From Turicibacter sp. (GTDB taxonomy: Bacteria; Bacillota_I; Bacilli_A; MOL361; Turicibacteraceae), in NCBI GenBank assembly GCA_009780245.1, contig WRAJ01000010.1, positions 1-54,872 of the forward strand: DNA of 54,872 nucleotides. The letters run 5' to 3'. The notes beneath the pieces are model-generated. The model did no database searches. It saw only the letters and a list, made by a program, of their open reading frames with translations, and was not told the DNA's origin. The stretch's first letter is position 1. Every line of letters starts with the position of its first letter. This document shows, one piece after another, positions 34,683 to 43,369 of the stretch. Made by a program: the position numbers and the translations under genes.

Positions 34683-37091
34683 CTACTGGAAGTCGTAGGG
34701 CGTTTTTCCTTCCATGCCCGTTTCGTCAATCCCATCAAAGGGGATCTCATGAAGGATAAAATAGTCCGCATGTGGGTTTAGGGCCACGGCGTCAGCGTTT
34801 GCTTCAGGTGTTAGGGTTGTAACAACACTAACTTCCGTTTCTAATAGACGGGCTTTTAGCATCGTTTGCCTGATGGCACCTTCGTTGCTCGCTGCGTGTT
34901 TCAGTGCCTCGTGATCACCGATCAAAATCAGCGACTTCGATGCGCGTGTCATGCCCGTGTAAATCAACTTTCGCTGTAACATGATCCAGTAAGCGCGCGT
35001 GATCGGCATGATCACCACCGGGTATTCCGAGCCCTGCGATTTATGAATGCTCATCGCATACGCGTGCGTCAATGACAGCAAATCCTCTCGCGCATATGCG
35101 ACCTCTACGTCATCAAAATCGACCAATACCTCCGACTTGCCCCCCGCATCAATGACCCGCACAATCTCACCAACGTCCCCGTTCATCACGCCCTCATCCG
35201 GATGATTGACCAGTTGCAACACTTTATCGCCTTCTCTAAAAATTTTTTGTCCGACAACCACTTCAATTTTGTCATCCGCTTTTGGATTAAAAAGTTCCTG
35301 CAGCGATAAGTTCACAGCGTCAATACCAAGCGGTCCGCGGTACATGGGGATAAGCACCTGCACATCCTTCGCGGTATAGCCCTTCTCAATCGCACCTTTC
35401 GTGACTTGCTTGAGAAGTCTTAAAATATCCTCGTTTTGGGCGGGTACAAATAAGCGATCCGATTTTTTCTGGGTGAGATCATCAGGTAGCTTGCCTTGAT
35501 TGACCTCGTGCGCCAATGTGATCACCGACGACCCTTCCGCTTGACGGTGAATCTCGGTTAAACGAGTGATCGCAACGGTGTCGCTCTCAATGAGGTCTTT
35601 TAACACTTGCCCAGGACCGACCGATGGGAGCTGATTGTCGTCACCGACTAAGATCAACTGTGTGTCTGGCATTAAACTCGTGAATAACTGATGAGCGAGG
35701 TACGTGTCAAGCATGGAAACCTCATCGATGATGACCAGATCGGCCTCGAGTGGCTCATCCTCGTTCACAGCAAAAATGCCATCACGATCGTAACCAAGTA
35801 AGCGGTGAATCGTTGAGGCCTCACGCTGCGTTGTTTCAGCCATTCGCTTTGCCGCACGTCCCGTCGGTGAGGCCAACTTGATGATCCGCGGCTTTTTCGC
35901 TTTGTCGTGTAGCTTGTCATAGACGTGTAAGATGCCGTTAACCACCGTCGTCTTCCCCGTACCAGGGCCCCCAGTAATGATGCTCACAGGTGATGTTAGA
36001 CTCGTCAAAATCGCCTCTTCTTGCAGGGCTCCGTATTCGATCGCTAGTTTTTCTTTGACTTGCTTTAGCATGTTGCTAAGTTTTTCTTTGTCAACTTCTG
36101 GCTCACTGTCCTTCAAACGCTTTACCGTGTTAGCAATGCGAACTTCCGCATTCATCAGCACAGGCAGAAATAACCGATTCTCTTCTTCCGTTAGTTGCTC
36201 GTTTGCAATCAACGTTAAAATCTCTTTTTCAACCCTTTCTACATCGACGTTCGCATCCTTGTTCAAAAACGATAAGGCAGTGTCGATGAGTTGGTTTCGG
36301 AGAATATACGTATGGCCCTCTTGCGACGTCACGCGTGTCATCACATGAATCAGCGCCGCCCCGATGCGCCGTGGATCGTTCATTTCAATGCCAATCGTGC
36401 GCGCAATCTCGTCCGCTTTTAAAAAGCCAATCCCTTCGATATCCGTGATAAGCTTGTAAGGGTTATTCTGGATAATGGATAAGGCCTGTTTTTCATAGAT
36501 TTTTAGGATTTTCACGACAAACTTCGGTGAAATCCCATAACTATACAGTGGCCCTAGAATTAACTCATCGCCTTGTCGTTCTTGTAACGTGTTGAAGAGA
36601 ATCTCTTGTTGCTTTTTTGACACGCCTTTAATACCTTCTAGCTTGGAACGGTCGTTTAAAATGATCTCAATGGCATTCGCACCCAGCTTAGCCACAACCG
36701 CTTCGGCTGTTTTCTTGCCGATTCCTTTAAACGTGTCGCTGCTTAAATAAGCAATGCTGGACGCGTGAGATTGGACCGCAATCTGGTTACTCTTAAAACT
36801 TGCGACTTGGAATTGCCAGCCATATCGCTGATGCTCGGTCCACTTTCCGGTAAATTCGTACGACCGCGTTTCATCGAGCTTTGGAAAATACCCCGAAATC
36901 GTGATCGCCCCGTAATCATCGCCGTCAAATCCAGCTGGTATATCCGATTCATAAACGGGCTTCGTCGCGCCATTCAAAATCGCCTCACTGGCATTATGCC
37001 CTGTGAGGAGTAGGCTACATATCGCAAAATCGTTATCGCTGTTACGAAAAATCTCCCGTAGCAACATGCCTTCAACAAACATCTGTGCCAT
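34683..37091 (-). CDS. recD2: RecD2-type ATP-dependent DNA helicase
   Basis: 802 aa. N-terminal OB-like and helix-hairpin-helix region (SSDTFKGIGKKTAEAVVAKLG, LEGIKGVSKKQQEIL, IEGIGFLKADEIARTIG) and two RecA-like motor domains: motif I SIITGGPGTGKTTVVNG, motif II DLVIIDEVSMLD, LILVGDDNQLPSVGPG, and C-terminal THAYAMSIHKSQGSEYPVVIMP and LIYTGMTRASKSLILIGD. RecD2 unwinds DNA 5'-3' and helps repair outside RecBCD. The downstream part of mnmA-kinase-recD2; six bases separate it from the kinase gene. Confidence 0.94.
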   Translation of the reverse strand: MAQMFVEGMLLREIFRNSDNDFAICSLLLTGHNASEAILNGATKPVYESDIPAGFDGDDYGAITISGYFPKLDETRSYEFTGKWTEHQRYGWQFQVASFKSNQIAVQSHASSIAYLSSDTFKGIGKKTAEAVVAKLGANAIEIILNDRSKLEGIKGVSKKQQEILFNTLQERQGDELILGPLYSYGISPKFVVKILKIYEKQALSIIQNNPYKLITDIEGIGFLKADEIARTIGIEMNDPRRIGAALIHVMTRVTSQEGHTYILRNQLIDTALSFLNKDANVDVERVEKEILTLIANEQLTEEENRLFLPVLMNAEVRIANTVKRLKDSEPEVDKEKLSNMLKQVKEKLAIEYGALQEEAILTSLTSPVSIITGGPGTGKTTVVNGILHVYDKLHDKAKKPRIIKLASPTGRAAKRMAETTQREASTIHRLLGYDRDGIFAVNEDEPLEADLVIIDEVSMLDTYLAHQLFTSLMPDTQLILVGDDNQLPSVGPGQVLKDLIESDTVAITRLTEIHRQAEGSSVITLAHEVNQGKLPDDLTQKKSDRLFVPAQNEDILRLLKQVTKGAIEKGYTAKDVQVLIPMYRGPLGIDAVNLSLQELFNPKADDKIEVVVGQKIFREGDKVLQLVNHPDEGVMNGDVGEIVRVIDAGGKSEVLVDFDDVEVAYAREDLLSLTHAYAMSIHKSQGSEYPVVIMPITRAYWIMLQRKLIYTGMTRASKSLILIGDHEALKHAASNEGAIRQTMLKARLLETEVSVVTTLTPEANADAVALNPHADYFILHEIPFDGIDETGMEGKTPYDFQ

Positions 37092-37097
37092 TGTGCA

Positions 37098-37631
37098 TCA
37101 CCTAACTAATTCTTTCAACAACGTCTTTTTATCGTGTTTATTTTTTATAACAACCAACCTACAATCGCTATTCCGATTAGTAAGAGCTTCTTCCATCATC
37201 GGAACCTGCGCCTTTTCAAAATCCCACACGTATTTCAAAAATTCAAAAAACTCACGGTCGAATTTATCCACAAACCCCTCTGCGATATCGGATCGTACTT
37301 CTAACCCGAGCTTCACTCGGACACTCCGTCGAATAACCCGATACATCGTCACACGCTTTGGTATCTGAAACCAAATAACCAAATTAGCATACCTCAAACG
37401 CACCTCAAGTGTACTAGCGTAATTACCATCGACAATAAAGCGTTGATGACTTTCCATAAAATTCTTCTGAATATCAGCTAAAGCTTGGCGATCAGTCTGA
37501 TCAAACCCTTCTGCATGAAAAACACGATCTAGATGGAGCACTGGTAGTTCAAGGTGACGCACTAGCTCGCGCGTCAGCGTTGACTTCCCACTACCAGGAC
37601 AGCCGATCATTAATATTCTATCATCGCTCAT
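37098..37631 (-). CDS. P-loop kinase, adenylate-kinase/topology-modulation (FlaR-like) type
   Basis: 177 aa. Walker A ILMIGCPGSGKSTLTREL starts at residue 5; LPVLHLDRVFHAEGF and FIVDGNYASTLEVRLRYANLVIWFQIP are the marks of small adenylate-kinase-like proteins often labelled topology modulation proteins. C-terminal KYVWDFEKAQVPMM. The start ATG at 37631 follows GGAGG; an upstream ATG at 37739 would overlap mnmA and lacks the family's usual N-terminus. The substrate is unknown. Co-transcribed with mnmA and recD2. Confidence 0.82.
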   Translation of the reverse strand: MSDDRILMIGCPGSGKSTLTRELVRHLELPVLHLDRVFHAEGFDQTDRQALADIQKNFMESHQRFIVDGNYASTLEVRLRYANLVIWFQIPKRVTMYRVIRRSVRVKLGLEVRSDIAEGFVDKFDREFFEFLKYVWDFEKAQVPMMEEALTNRNSDCRLVVIKNKHDKKTLLKELVR

Positions 37632-37686
37632 CGTAACCCTCCTCATGTCCAAGTCTGTCCTGCCCCAACCCAACTGAAACAAAGCC

Positions 37687-38832
<1,146 letters not shown>

Positions 38833-38880
38833 TTAAAATAATAGGTAATGGCAAAAGTTAAGCTTCTCCTGCAACTTTAG

Positions 38881-38916
38881 CGCCCCTAAATTGCGGATCT
38901 CAGCTCTTTAGGGGCG
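38881..38916 (-). promoter_or_regulatory. Stable hairpin in the mnmA leader
   Basis: A perfect GC-rich 10-bp stem CGCCCCTAAA / TTTAGGGGCG (38881-38890 with 38907-38916) encloses 16 bases, about 70-105 nt before the mnmA start. No T tract follows on the minus strand, so it is not a normal terminator for that strand. It matches no riboswitch that I recognise. Confidence 0.6.
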
Positions 38917-39017
38917 GTGCTACTTTCCTTTTCGCAGTTACCTTTAAAATAAACGTCTCAATTCTTAATTATCTAGCTCTTGAGAACTAAAAAAATAAAA
39001 GACAAATGCTAGCTCCT

Positions 39018-39045
39018 ATTCTATCACAAGTTAGTGAAAAATCAA
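39018..39045 (-). promoter_or_regulatory. Promoter of the mnmA operon
   Basis: Minus strand TTGATT (39045-39040), 16-bp spacer, TAGAAT (39023-39018). Its -35 box lies in the stop region of the transposase remnant, so this promoter may have come with, or been kept at, the insertion scar. Confidence 0.6.
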
Positions 39046-39254
39046 ACCGCTATGAGTTTATCATTTACAGATGTGACATTACCATTATCCGTATTTTCAT
39101 AAGGTCGCTTATTTTTCATGATGGAATAAATGATATTGATAAGTCGGCGTTGCACATACTTAAGGGTTTGGCTCTTTGTCTTACCCTCGCTTAACTTCTT
39201 TTGATTAACCTTATCTTCACATTCCATCTTGATTTGTAAATATTCAAGTGTCAA
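39042..39254 (-). pseudogene. C-terminal fragment of an IS110-family transposase
   Basis: About 70 codons: LEYLQIKMECEDKVN, LSEGKTKSQTLKYVQRRLIN and IIYSIMKNKRPYEN. The pattern EGK-x-K-x-x-x-L-x-x-V-x-R-x-L-x-x-I-I-Y matches the extreme C-terminus of IS110 transposases. The catalytic N-terminal DEDD and the Ser motif are absent, and upstream frames hold nothing similar, so this is a remnant. It breaks off inside a 23-bp inverted repeat. A short independent gene is unlikely, as no ribosome site precedes it. Confidence 0.65.
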
Positions 39255-39291
39255 AAAGAATAGACAAGTTTGGCACTTGAATATTTACAAA
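39233..39291. repeat. 23-bp inverted repeat at the edge of the transposase remnant
   Basis: Arms 39233-39255 and 39269-39291 match at 22 of 23 positions (TTTGTAAATATTCAAGTG core) around a 13-bp centre. One arm holds the broken 5' end of the transposase fragment; the other holds the -35 box of the antisense RNA promoter. Confidence 0.85.
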
Positions 39292-39312
39292 CCGGCATGA
39301 TAATGGTATAAT
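39284..39312 (+). promoter_or_regulatory. Promoter of the antitoxin RNA
   Basis: TTTACA (39284-39289), 17-bp spacer, TATAAT (39307-39312), facing the toxin gene. Confidence 0.75.
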
Positions 39313-39318
39313 TAGCAT

Positions 39319-39450
39319 ATAATAAAAAGTGAGCAAGTAGTTGGTTGCACAACAACTTGCTCTGACAGAACCGTTTAAGACGGTAGCGACATCAGTCGAA
39401 TAAGTAATCCGCCGACTTGCTAAAGTATCGGGCGGATTACTTTTCTTTTC
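39319..39450 (+). ncRNA. Antisense antitoxin RNA of a type I toxin-antitoxin pair (RatA/SR4-like)
   Basis: A transcript of about 130 nt is predicted from the promoter at 39284-39312 to a strong terminator, AGTAATCCGCC / GGCGGATTACT (39403-39413 with 39431-39441) followed by TTTCTTTT. It holds two more hairpins (39331-39362 and ACCGTTTAAGACGGT at 39371-39385) and no open frame. It converges on the toxin gene and overlaps its last codons and 3' UTR, as in Bacillus txpA/ratA and bsrG/SR4 pairs. The 5' end is inferred from the -10 box. Confidence 0.75.
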
Positions 39451-39556
39451 GACCCAACTTCATGATAGCTATTATCGTTGTGAGTAATCCAAAGATTACC
39501 GCAACTAATAAGCTACCAAACCTAAATATCAAGCTTAACGCTTCATACTCAGTCAT
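39437..39556 (-). CDS. Small membrane toxin, Hol-Tox/BsrG-like, of a type I toxin-antitoxin pair
   Basis: 39 aa. MTEYEALSLIFRFGSLLV, then a hydrophobic helix and a basic end KLGRKEK, the layout of holin-like type I toxins of Bacillota (TxpA/BsrG/Hol-Tox). A very good AAAGGAG lies eight bases before ATG 39556, but in a hairpin. The frame stays open upstream to an ATG at 39655; that longer form lacks a comparable ribosome site and adds a non-hydrophobic region. Own promoter at 39701-39729 and an opposing antisense RNA support the call. Such toxins act on the cell membrane. Confidence 0.8.
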   Translation of the reverse strand: MTEYEALSLIFRFGSLLVAVIFGLLTTIIAIMKLGRKEK

Positions 39557-39558
39557 TG

Positions 39559-39583
39559 TGGCTTCTCCTTTCGGAGTGAGCCA
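39559..39583 (-). promoter_or_regulatory. Hairpin that encloses the toxin ribosome-binding site
   Basis: On the minus strand TGGCTCACTCC-GAAA-GGAGAAGCCA: a GAAA tetraloop, a CTCC/GGAG stem formed by the Shine-Dalgarno itself, and an outer TGGC/GCCA stem. It would keep toxin translation low until the fold changes. Confidence 0.7.
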
Positions 39584-39700
39584 GTCAAAGTTAAAAAATA
39601 ATTTTCCATAGCGACACCCCTTTTCAAAATTATTGGACAAAAGTTCTCCCTTCATTTTGATATCAATGTCAGCTACCGCCTTGCACTCTCTGCTTCTTTG

Positions 39701-39729
39701 ATTATACTATTTTCTATCTAATGTTTCAA
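39701..39729 (-). promoter_or_regulatory. Promoter of the toxin gene
   Basis: Minus strand TTGAAA (39729-39724), 17-bp spacer, TATAAT (39706-39701). It gives a long leader of about 140 nt. Confidence 0.78.
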
Positions 39730-39859
39730 GGATTTTCGCGACCTTTTGACATTAGATTTTTTGTTCTTAAAGAAGCAAAAAGCAAGTTAAACAGTATGTC
39801 CGTTTCGTATAAGTAGAGCCAAAGCACCAACACGCCGCTGAAACCTTTCCGCAGAAAAA

Positions 39860-41005
39860 TCAATACTTTTCAACCATCTTCCCACCAAAAAGCACCACAC
39901 TAATTAACGCGACAAACACCAAGCCCCCGATAACCGGATAAGGCGCTGCTAAGGCCGTGCTTCCGACAATCCTCTCAATCAGACCAACAATCGGTGTCAT
40001 CAAAAACACCGTCGCATTCAAAGCAACTAAAACCAATGACATAGCAAATTTTCTTGCCGATCCATCCGTCTTTTTCGAGATCATCATGAAAATGAAGGGG
40101 AATATCCACGCTGGAACCAAACTACTTAATAAAAATCCGGCTGCTAAAACGATAAAGTTTCCATTTGAAAAACCAACGAGTAACGATGCTGTTCCTAAAC
40201 AAGCAAGTCCGATGTATAAAAGCTTTCTTCCTAAAGCTTGATGCAGTCTCCCAAAAAAGAATCCGGCACAAATACCAATCATCGGCTTCAAAAAGAAAAA
40301 CACACTTGAATTGTACCCATCACCCATAATTTCAGCTGCTAAAGCTGGAAACCTAATGCCGATTGCTGCACCGTTTAAAACAACAATAATCGCAATCAAA
40401 ATAATCGGATACACAAGCGGTGTCATCTTGCTTTTCGCATAAAGCGCAACGTCATTACCACTGCCATTCGGAGAATCAAGTTCCGGTACTAACGCAAAGA
40501 ATGCAATCGCCAAAACAAGCGCAATCGCATAAACTAAAAAACTCAGATTCCAACTTAGCAGCGCCAAAACACCTACTGCCATTGACATCATGCTTTGTCC
40601 TAGCTGCTCAATCGCACTGCGATACCCCATTAATGTGGCGCGCTCTTTCTCGTCAAATAAAATATTAATCAGATCAATGGCAAGCGGGCTATAAAGACCT
40701 AATCCCATTCCTAAAATCGTTCTGCCAATTAAAACCACTGTAAAATCATTTGCAAAAACTGGTAATACCCCGCCAATACCTACCAAAATGAGACCCGCAA
40801 CAATCATCTTCTTCATGCCAACCCTTTTCACAATGACACTCGATAACAAAATGACGATTAAAGAAGCAATACTTGGAATCGTTGTGATTAACTCACTTTG
40901 CGCTTGCGTAATCCCTAGTGAATCTCTAATCTCAGGTAAAATTCCATTAATAACCGGAGGGCTAAGCAGCATCACAGAGATTGATAAAACAACTAATTTT
41001 AACAT
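39860..41005 (-). CDS. Major facilitator superfamily transporter
   Basis: About 381 aa with twelve hydrophobic segments. MFS loop 2-3 is SSVIVKRVGMKKMIVAG, and segment 4 holds LIGRTILGMGLGLYSPLA. The N-terminal segment pattern (SPPVINGILPEIRDSLGITQAQSELITTIPS) is like the cyanate/CynX-type and drug exporters. The start at 41005 follows GGAAG and puts the first helix at the N-terminus; ATG 41086 would add a soluble lead. Substrate unknown. It follows the SigH-like gene beyond a terminator, with no strong promoter seen. Confidence 0.82.
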   Translation of the reverse strand: MLKLVVLSISVMLLSPPVINGILPEIRDSLGITQAQSELITTIPSIASLIVILLSSVIVKRVGMKKMIVAGLILVGIGGVLPVFANDFTVVLIGRTILGMGLGLYSPLAIDLINILFDEKERATLMGYRSAIEQLGQSMMSMAVGVLALLSWNLSFLVYAIALVLAIAFFALVPELDSPNGSGNDVALYAKSKMTPLVYPIILIAIIVVLNGAAIGIRFPALAAEIMGDGYNSSVFFFLKPMIGICAGFFFGRLHQALGRKLLYIGLACLGTASLLVGFSNGNFIVLAAGFLLSSLVPAWIFPFIFMMISKKTDGSARKFAMSLVLVALNATVFLMTPIVGLIERIVGSTALAAPYPVIGGLVFVALISVVLFGGKMVEKY

Positions 41006-41042
41006 TTTTTCACTTCCAATTTGTAAAATATTCCACACAAAG

Positions 41043-41073
41043 AATCTTCTCCGAAAATGAATCGGAGAAGATT
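41043..41073 (-). terminator. Terminator after the SigH-like gene
   Basis: A perfect 12-bp stem AATCTTCTCCGA / TCGGAGAAGATT with a 7-nt loop and TTCTTTG after it. It ends the mrnC-rlmB-sigH unit. Confidence 0.8.
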
Positions 41074-41145
41074 TCTCAATCGACACTTTTGATACCTCTT
41101 ATTATCTCACAATTTGCCCAGAAAATCAACTTCAAAGTTCATTCA

Positions 41146-41760
41146 CTACGCTTCCTCTGTCTCATAACTGGGAACAATTTTCCTAAGCTTTTGCAGTTTG
41201 CGACGGCATCTTGTCAAAGCATTATCCACTACTTTCAAGCTTTCGCTTACTTCCACAGCAATTTCTTCATAAGCTTTCCCTTCCACGTATCCTTTAAAAC
41301 ATTTCTTTTCGAGTGGTGTTAGAATATGATCACTCTCAAGAACACCTTTTATTAATTTTTTATAAGCAAACAAGAGGGTTTCATCGGCTTCATCAGAAAA
41401 TTCAGAATTCAGCGCTGAATAATTCCTTCGCGTCTCTCCCACATAAGAGAGTATTTGATTGCGAGATGTGTAGTCAACCTCCGTGGCCATGCTGCGATAC
41501 TTTGACGCTAAGCCATTTCTAACACAAGATAACGCAAAGGCATAAAACGAATATTCTTCGCTCGCCTTATAGTTAACAACAGCATCTAAAAATAACATCG
41601 CACCAATTTGATAAAAATCATCTGGTTCATAGCCATGCCCAAAATATTTCCTAGTCAGCTTCTTTATTAGAAAATCATAGCGCTCTAATAGGCATTCAAA
41701 TGCCGTTTCATTCCCCTCTTTGAACAATTTAACAAGGACGCCATCCGGCAATTGATCCAT
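41146..41760 (-). CDS. sigH: SigH-like sigma-70 family factor
   Basis: 204 aa. Region 2: ECLLERYDFLIKKLTRKYF, GYEPDDFYQIGAMLFLDAVVNY and SFYAFALSCVRNGLASKYR. Region 4: LTPLEKKCFKGYVEGKAYEEIAVEVSESLKVVDNALTRCRRKL. The length and its place after rlmB and mrnC, as with sigH after the cysS-mrnC-rlmB-yacP block of Bacillus, support SigH over an ECF factor. SigH drives early sporulation in Bacillus and competence in staphylococci and lactobacilli; here comEA, comEC, coiA and a SpoIIR-like gene are in the same window. AGGTGAG precedes the start. Confidence 0.82.
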   Translation of the reverse strand: MDQLPDGVLVKLFKEGNETAFECLLERYDFLIKKLTRKYFGHGYEPDDFYQIGAMLFLDAVVNYKASEEYSFYAFALSCVRNGLASKYRSMATEVDYTSRNQILSYVGETRRNYSALNSEFSDEADETLLFAYKKLIKGVLESDHILTPLEKKCFKGYVEGKAYEEIAVEVSESLKVVDNALTRCRRKLQKLRKIVPSYETEEA

Positions 41761-41780
41761 GAAAACTCACCTACTTGCTA

Positions 41781-42536
41781 TCACTCAATAGGATTTCTCT
41801 GGTTAAATACTTCGTACATTAAAAGTGCCGCTGCAACCGAAGCATTCAAAGAAGTAATGCGCCCCACCATTGGCAAGTGCACAAGAAAATCACAAGTTTC
41901 TTTCATCAAGCGGCTCATTCCTCGCCCCTCGCTACCAATGACCACACAAACAGGCATCGTCACATCCACTGCACGATAATCCTTCGACTCATTAGCATCC
42001 GTTCCAACAAACCAGATGCCAGCTTTCTTCAAGCGTTCCACAGTCCGATTCAAATTGGTTACTTGCACAACTGGCACATACTCAATCGCACCTGCTGAAA
42101 GTCTCGCAACCGCTCCATTTAAACTGACTGTGCCATGTTTCGGGATAATGACAGCATCCACCCCAACCGCCTCAGCGCTTCTTAAAATAGCCCCTAAGTT
42201 ATGCACATCCTCAAGACCATCGAGCATCAGAATAAACGCTGGTTTTTCTTGGTTTTCGCATTTTTTAATCAACTGGTCTAAATCTAAGTATTCATATTCA
42301 TCAACAACGGCCACAACCCCTTGTAGCTGTCCCGATATCTGATACTTCTGGTGCGCCACTTGCTTCATTTTTTTTGTGTCGACAAGTTCATGTGACACCT
42401 TCAAATCATGAATGAACTTTCTCAATTCACCTTCTTTTTTCAACGTCTCACGACTCACAAGCAAATGATGAACCTTGCGACCTGCTCTTAATGCCTCAAT
42501 CACCGCATTTTTTCCATATAAAACTTCCTTATCCAT
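41781..42536 (-). CDS. rlmB: 23S rRNA (guanosine-2'-O-)-methyltransferase RlmB (SpoU family)
   Basis: About 251 aa. N-terminal L30e-like substrate-binding domain (EVLYGKNAVIEALRAGRKVHHLL) and a SPOUT knot with the three motifs: LMLDGLEDVHNLGAILRSAEAVG, PVCVVIGSEGRGMSRL and MVGRITSLNASVAAALLMYEV. It methylates a G in the 23S peptidyl-transferase loop (G2251 in E. coli). ATG 42536 was chosen for the AGAGG site; it overlaps the mrnC stop by 8 bp. Part of mrnC-rlmB-sigH. Confidence 0.94.
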   Translation of the reverse strand: MDKEVLYGKNAVIEALRAGRKVHHLLVSRETLKKEGELRKFIHDLKVSHELVDTKKMKQVAHQKYQISGQLQGVVAVVDEYEYLDLDQLIKKCENQEKPAFILMLDGLEDVHNLGAILRSAEAVGVDAVIIPKHGTVSLNGAVARLSAGAIEYVPVVQVTNLNRTVERLKKAGIWFVGTDANESKDYRAVDVTMPVCVVIGSEGRGMSRLMKETCDFLVHLPMVGRITSLNASVAAALLMYEVFNQRNPIE

Positions 42537-42927
42537 CTTGTTCATCCTCTTTTCTAATTTCAAACGAGCGTTCCACAACTTCATCAAGACGCTGAGTGTC
42601 TCCTTTTAAATATAAATACCCAATTAATGCTTCAAAAGCCGTGCTTTGTCGATACACAATCATATCCGTATTTTTCGGAATCGATTTGCTCTTTGCATTA
42701 CGACCACGACGAACAACATCCAGTTCATCGTCTTGCAAAAATTCTTCATTAATCAATTGATGTAATATTTTTGATTGTGCATTAGCAGACACATAGAAAA
42801 CGGCTAGTTTATGAAATCGGTTAGACTTGTTCACACCGCTTCGGATTAACCTTTCACGCACTTTCAAATCGTAATACGAGTCACCCACAAAAGCAAGCAT
42901 CGAAGCGTTCATTTCTTCAATCTTCAT
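42529..42927 (-). CDS. mrnC: Mini-ribonuclease III
   Basis: 132 aa. An RNase III catalytic domain without a dsRNA-binding domain: MLAFVGDSYYDLKVRERLI (the Asp-containing signature helix), LDVVRRGRNAKSKSIPKN and STAFEALIGYLYLKGD with Glu/Asp metal ligands. It matures 23S rRNA ends in Bacillus. ATG 42927 was chosen behind AAGGGATAGG; ATG 42972 gives a long atypical lead. Usually preceded by cysS, which is not here. Confidence 0.93.
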   Translation of the reverse strand: MKIEEMNASMLAFVGDSYYDLKVRERLIRSGVNKSNRFHKLAVFYVSANAQSKILHQLINEEFLQDDELDVVRRGRNAKSKSIPKNTDMIVYRQSTAFEALIGYLYLKGDTQRLDEVVERSFEIRKEDEQDG

Positions 42928-43369
42928 TTTACCTATCCCTTCGTTGTAAAAAATGATTTTGTTGACCCTCAATGTTAGCTATTCGGACTGTGGCATCAAT
43001 ACAATCGAGGTCAAACAACACTGTCTATCATACACTAAGAGACTTTAAAAATAAAGTAAAAGAGGAACATCCACAAATAAAACATAAAGAACAACCACAG
43101 TCCGCCATAGCTATGAGCAATATCCGTCAGCTATCCACCAAAACCACTTCCATCACTCAACTACTATTGTACCTCATAAATTCATCTCATTTCACCAAAA
43201 TAAGAAAAAAATAAAAACTTTCGTGAAAAGGCGCTAAATGACATGAAACGACACAAAAACGCAGCATCTCATACGCCCCTAGAAAAGGAATTTCATTAAA
43301 GTTAACTTTCCAACTGCATTTAAAATATGTTATAATAAACTTGAAAATTTCAAATCGGAGGCGCATACT
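42928..43369. other. Intergenic region with a long-range inverted repeat
   Basis: 442 bp between divergent mrnC and the PanE-like gene without a convincing gene. It holds a long-range inverted repeat (GCTAT-t-CGGACTGTGG at 42978-42993 with CCACAGTCCG-cc-ATAGC at 43095-43111), which could fold part of an mrnC leader. A weak minus-strand TATGAT lies at 43026-43031. Near the other end is an extended -10 TGTTATAAT (43328-43336) for the reductase gene. A T-box was looked for and not found. Confidence 0.55.

Noticed and set aside
38881..38916. Bridge RNA of the IS110 remnant
   Set aside because: It lies outside the remnant, behind an independent sigma-A promoter in the mnmA leader, and only one strong stem is visible.
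39437..39655. 72-residue version of the toxin
   Set aside because: The added N-terminus is not hydrophobic, has no comparable ribosome site and covers the hairpin that controls the short form.
42928..43369. T-box leader
   Set aside because: No specifier-loop landmarks and no GGTGG-type antiterminator sequence were found.
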